64,000 nucleotides of DNA from Aureibaculum sp. 2308TA14-22 (GTDB taxonomy: Bacteria > Bacteroidota > Bacteroidia > Flavobacteriales > Flavobacteriaceae): assembly GCF_040538665.1 (NCBI RefSeq), contig NZ_JBEWXT010000001.1, positions 62,001 to 126,000 on the forward strand, read 5' to 3'. This document shows positions 62,095 to 64,000 of this stretch, piece by piece; position 1 is the stretch's first letter; every line of letters begins with the position of its first letter. The notes under the pieces are model-generated. The model had not been told where the DNA came from. It saw only the letters and a list, made by a program, of their open reading frames with translations, and made no database searches. The translations under genes and the position numbers were made by a program.

Positions 62095-62571
62095 ATGAGT
62101 AAAGTTTCTTATTACACAGCAGAAGGATTAAAAAAATTAAAGGAAGAACTAGAACAATTAGAGCATGTTGAAAGGCCTAGGGTTACTAATGCTATTTCAG
62201 AAGCTAGAGATAAAGGTGATTTGAGCGAAAATGCGGAATACCATGCTGCAAAAGAAGAGCAATCTTTGTTAGAATATAAAATTGCTCAATTAAAAAATGT
62301 GGTTGCATCTGCACGATTAATTGATGAGTCGCAATTAGATACGTCTAAAGTTTTGGCATTATCAACTGTTAAAATAAAAAACGTTGCTAATAATATGGTA
62401 GTCAGTTATACATTGGTTGCCAATTCAGAGGCTGATTTTAAAGCGGCTAAAATTTCCGTTGATTCTCCGATAGGAAAAGGATTATTAGGTAAAAAAGTAG
62501 GAGAAATTGCTGAAGTAAATGCTCCAAATGGTGTCATGAAATTTGAAATTTTAGAGATAACTAGATCTTAG
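62095..62571 (+). CDS. greA: Transcription elongation factor GreA
   Basis: The protein has 158 residues. The N-terminal coiled coil includes LKKLKEELEQLEHVERPRVTNAI and DKGDLSENAEYHAAKEEQSLLE with the tip acidic residues; the C-terminal FKBP-like domain has SPIGKGLLGKKVGEIAEVNAPNG. GreA rescues backtracked RNA polymerase. The HIT gene starts 1 bp after its stop. Its leader has a terminator-like hairpin. Confidence 0.97.
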   Translation: MSKVSYYTAEGLKKLKEELEQLEHVERPRVTNAISEARDKGDLSENAEYHAAKEEQSLLEYKIAQLKNVVASARLIDESQLDTSKVLALSTVKIKNVANNMVVSYTLVANSEADFKAAKISVDSPIGKGLLGKKVGEIAEVNAPNGVMKFEILEITRS

Positions 62572-62572
62572 T

Positions 62573-62962
62573 ATGTCAATATTTACGAAAATAATTAACG
62601 GAGAAATACCGTGCTATAAAGTAGCGGAAAACGATGATTTTTTTGCATTTTTAGACATCAATCCGAATGCTAAAGGGCATACGTTGGTTATACCAAAAAA
62701 AGAGGTAAATAAAATTTTTGACTTAGACGAAGACACTTACAGTGGGCTTATGCAATTTTCAAGAAAAATTGCCATTGCTATGGAAAAAGCAATTCCATGT
62801 GAACGTATCGGTATGTCTGTTATTGGTTTGGAAGTGCCTCATGTGCACGTGCATTTAATTCCGTTAAATGATATGAAAGATGCTACTTTTAGGCAAAAAG
62901 TAAACTTAAGTAAAGAAGAGTTTGAAGAAGTGGCAGCTAAAATAGCTGAGAATTTAGACTAG
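62573..62962 (+). CDS. HIT-family nucleotide-binding protein
   Basis: The protein has 129 residues. HIT motif HVHVHLIPL (HxHxHxx) with the lead EVP at about residues 97-110 and DINPNAKGHTLVIPKKEV early. HIT proteins hydrolyse nucleotide derivatives such as adenosine phosphoramidates. Cotranscribed with greA by its 1-bp spacing. Confidence 0.95.
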   Translation: MSIFTKIINGEIPCYKVAENDDFFAFLDINPNAKGHTLVIPKKEVNKIFDLDEDTYSGLMQFSRKIAIAMEKAIPCERIGMSVIGLEVPHVHVHLIPLNDMKDATFRQKVNLSKEEFEEVAAKIAENLD

Positions 62963-62966
62963 GGTT

Positions 62967-64000
62967 TTACAGTTCTTTTAATAACACACTCATTGTAGTA
63001 CCCACACCAATCTCAGATTTTTCAACAAGAATTTTACCATCGTGGTAATCTTCCATAATTCTTTTGGTTAGTGATAAACCTAACCCCCAACCCCGTCTTT
63101 TGGTAGTGAAGCCAGGTTCAAATATTTTGCGGTATAAATTTTTAGGAATACCTTTACCGGTATCCGTCACTTGCACTTGAACAAATTTGCCATCCTTAGA
63201 AAACACCTTAATTCGTAACGTTCCTTTTCCTTCCATGGCATCAATGGCATTTTTCACTAAATTCTCAATTACCCATGAGAATAATTGCTGATTGATCATA
63301 GCGTAAATTTTCTCATCTTCATCTGTATCAAAATGATAATCAATAAGCTTAGAACTTCTGGAAGAGTAATAATCAAAAGATTTTTTGGTTTCTAACACAA
63401 TATTGTGTCTAGTCAATTTAGGAATAGAACCTATTTTAGAGAATCGGTTGGCAATGGTATTGAGGCGTTCAATATCCTTTTCAATTTCCATTACCGTATT
63501 TTCATCGGTATTGTCCATTCTAAGTATTTCTACCCATCCCAGTAATGAAGACAATGGTGTGCCAATCTGATGAGCAGTTTCTTTAGCCATCCCTGCCCAA
63601 AGCTTGTTTTGTTCAGCTACTTTTGTTGATCTAAATACCAGATAAATTACAATGGTAAAAAGGCATAAAATAAATAATAGTGCCAACGGGTAGTATCTTA
63701 ACTTGTATAAAAGGTCTGAATTTCTATAATAGATAAAATCGGTAACAGGTCCTTCAAGAGATTCGTAAGTAACTGTCAATTGATTGTTTTCTTTTCGCAT
63801 TTCTGCCAATTGGTTGGCAAGGTACATCCTGTCCTTATCAGGCAGATCGTTATATGAAGTGGTTTTATCTTCAACATCCAAATTAGCCCATCTTTTTATA
63901 ACATTATCCTCAGTTGTGTAAATCATAGGGATATTATTATTACTTAGGATAATTTTTTCTTCTAAAGAAAAATCGGCATTTAAATTGGATATGCCCGAAG
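62967..64000 (-). CDS. Sensor histidine kinase, 5' end beyond window
   Basis: The frame stays open to the right edge; an internal ATG at 63926 is not the likely start because the upstream residues (DFSLEEKIILSNNNIP) continue a periplasmic domain. At least 343 residues are seen. A helix near LALLFILCLFTIVIYLVF precedes HisKA with AKETAHQIGTPLSSLLGWVEILR (phosphoacceptor His). The ATPase has ENLVKNAIDAM (N box), DTGKGIP (G1) and GWGLGLSLTKRIM (G2). No partner regulator is visible in the window. Confidence 0.92.
   Translation of the reverse strand, partial: SGISNLNADFSLEEKIILSNNNIPMIYTTEDNVIKRWANLDVEDKTTSYNDLPDKDRMYLANQLAEMRKENNQLTVTYESLEGPVTDFIYYRNSDLLYKLRYYPLALLFILCLFTIVIYLVFRSTKVAEQNKLWAGMAKETAHQIGTPLSSLLGWVEILRMDNTDENTVMEIEKDIERLNTIANRFSKIGSIPKLTRHNIVLETKKSFDYYSSRSSKLIDYHFDTDEDEKIYAMINQQLFSWVIENLVKNAIDAMEGKGTLRIKVFSKDGKFVQVQVTDTGKGIPKNLYRKIFEPGFTTKRRGWGLGLSLTKRIMEDYHDGKILVEKSEIGVGTTMSVLLKEL

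Overview
The window is AT-rich chromosomal DNA from a member of the Flavobacteriaceae (Bacteroidota). The evidence is the gene families (DUF2723 membrane glycosyltransferase, DUF4870, DUF2797, an infB with a long charged N-terminus), many short lipoprotein signals, Bacteroidota-type promoters (TTG-N19-TAnnTTTG) and the lack of strong Shine-Dalgarno sequences. I see no rRNA, insertion sequence, prophage or CRISPR array. There are two tRNA genes, Gln (TTG) and Cys (GCA).

Layout. 1-3.55 kb: the end of a polysaccharide deacetylase gene and a large DUF2723 membrane glycosyltransferase. 3.7 kb: tRNA-Gln with promoter and terminator. 4.2-9.15 kb: a membrane-bound AraC regulator followed by small secreted proteins, a beta-lactamase-fold serine hydrolase and an S41 peptidase. 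9.16-14.4 kb: three exported proteins on the minus strand (a CBM9-like lipoprotein and two large unrecognised proteins, probably carbohydrate-related), next to a decayed LacI-gene fragment. 14.9-26.7 kb: the most unusual region, described below. 26.9-29.8 kb: a LacI regulator and two tandem universal stress proteins. 29.9-34.4 kb: rimP-nusA-infB. 34.5-43.2 kb: a lipoprotein, an M1 peptidase, a subtilase, an MBL hydrolase, tRNA-Cys, folB, an FMN glutamate-synthase-like protein and fbp. 43.3-50.7 kb: a GNAT protein, two aspartate kinases, a two-domain lipid acyltransferase, a DUF4870 protein, gpsA and an ACT-domain protein. 50.8-54.3 kb: an unknown protein, a small membrane protein, an enoyl-CoA hydratase, fabD and a queuosine-precursor transporter. 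54.3-57.2 kb: a NarL-type two-component cluster. 57.7-59.5 kb: DoxX, an AhpD-like protein and AraC. 59.6-64 kb: DUF2797, purK, a Rieske-like lipoprotein, greA, a HIT protein and a histidine kinase cut by the window end.

The candidate new system (14.9-26.7 kb, all minus strand) has an orphan response regulator, a protein joining a degenerate C39-like domain to a VKOR domain and a thioredoxin domain, a C39-peptidase ABC exporter, an HlyD-type adaptor, and three precursor-peptide units. Each unit has (i) a roughly 95-bp structured element whose promoter-like start and rho-independent terminator both point to a plus-strand small RNA, (ii) a short peptide with a nearly identical 23-residue double-glycine leader and a different cysteine-rich core (6, 6 and 7 Cys), (iii) a strong intergenic hairpin, and (iv) a TlpA-like thioredoxin lipoprotein with its own CxxC dipeptide (CAPC, CKPC or CGPC). 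I infer that the exporter cleaves and exports the peptides and that the thiol-redox proteins set their disulfides. The divergent structured RNA is the part I cannot match to anything known.

A second regulatory link: a tandem pair of palindromes (GGGGA-W5-CCCC and GGGTG-W-CCC, about 24 bp apart) lies upstream of both the peptide-system response regulator and the 54-57 kb two-component cluster, which suggests a shared regulator.
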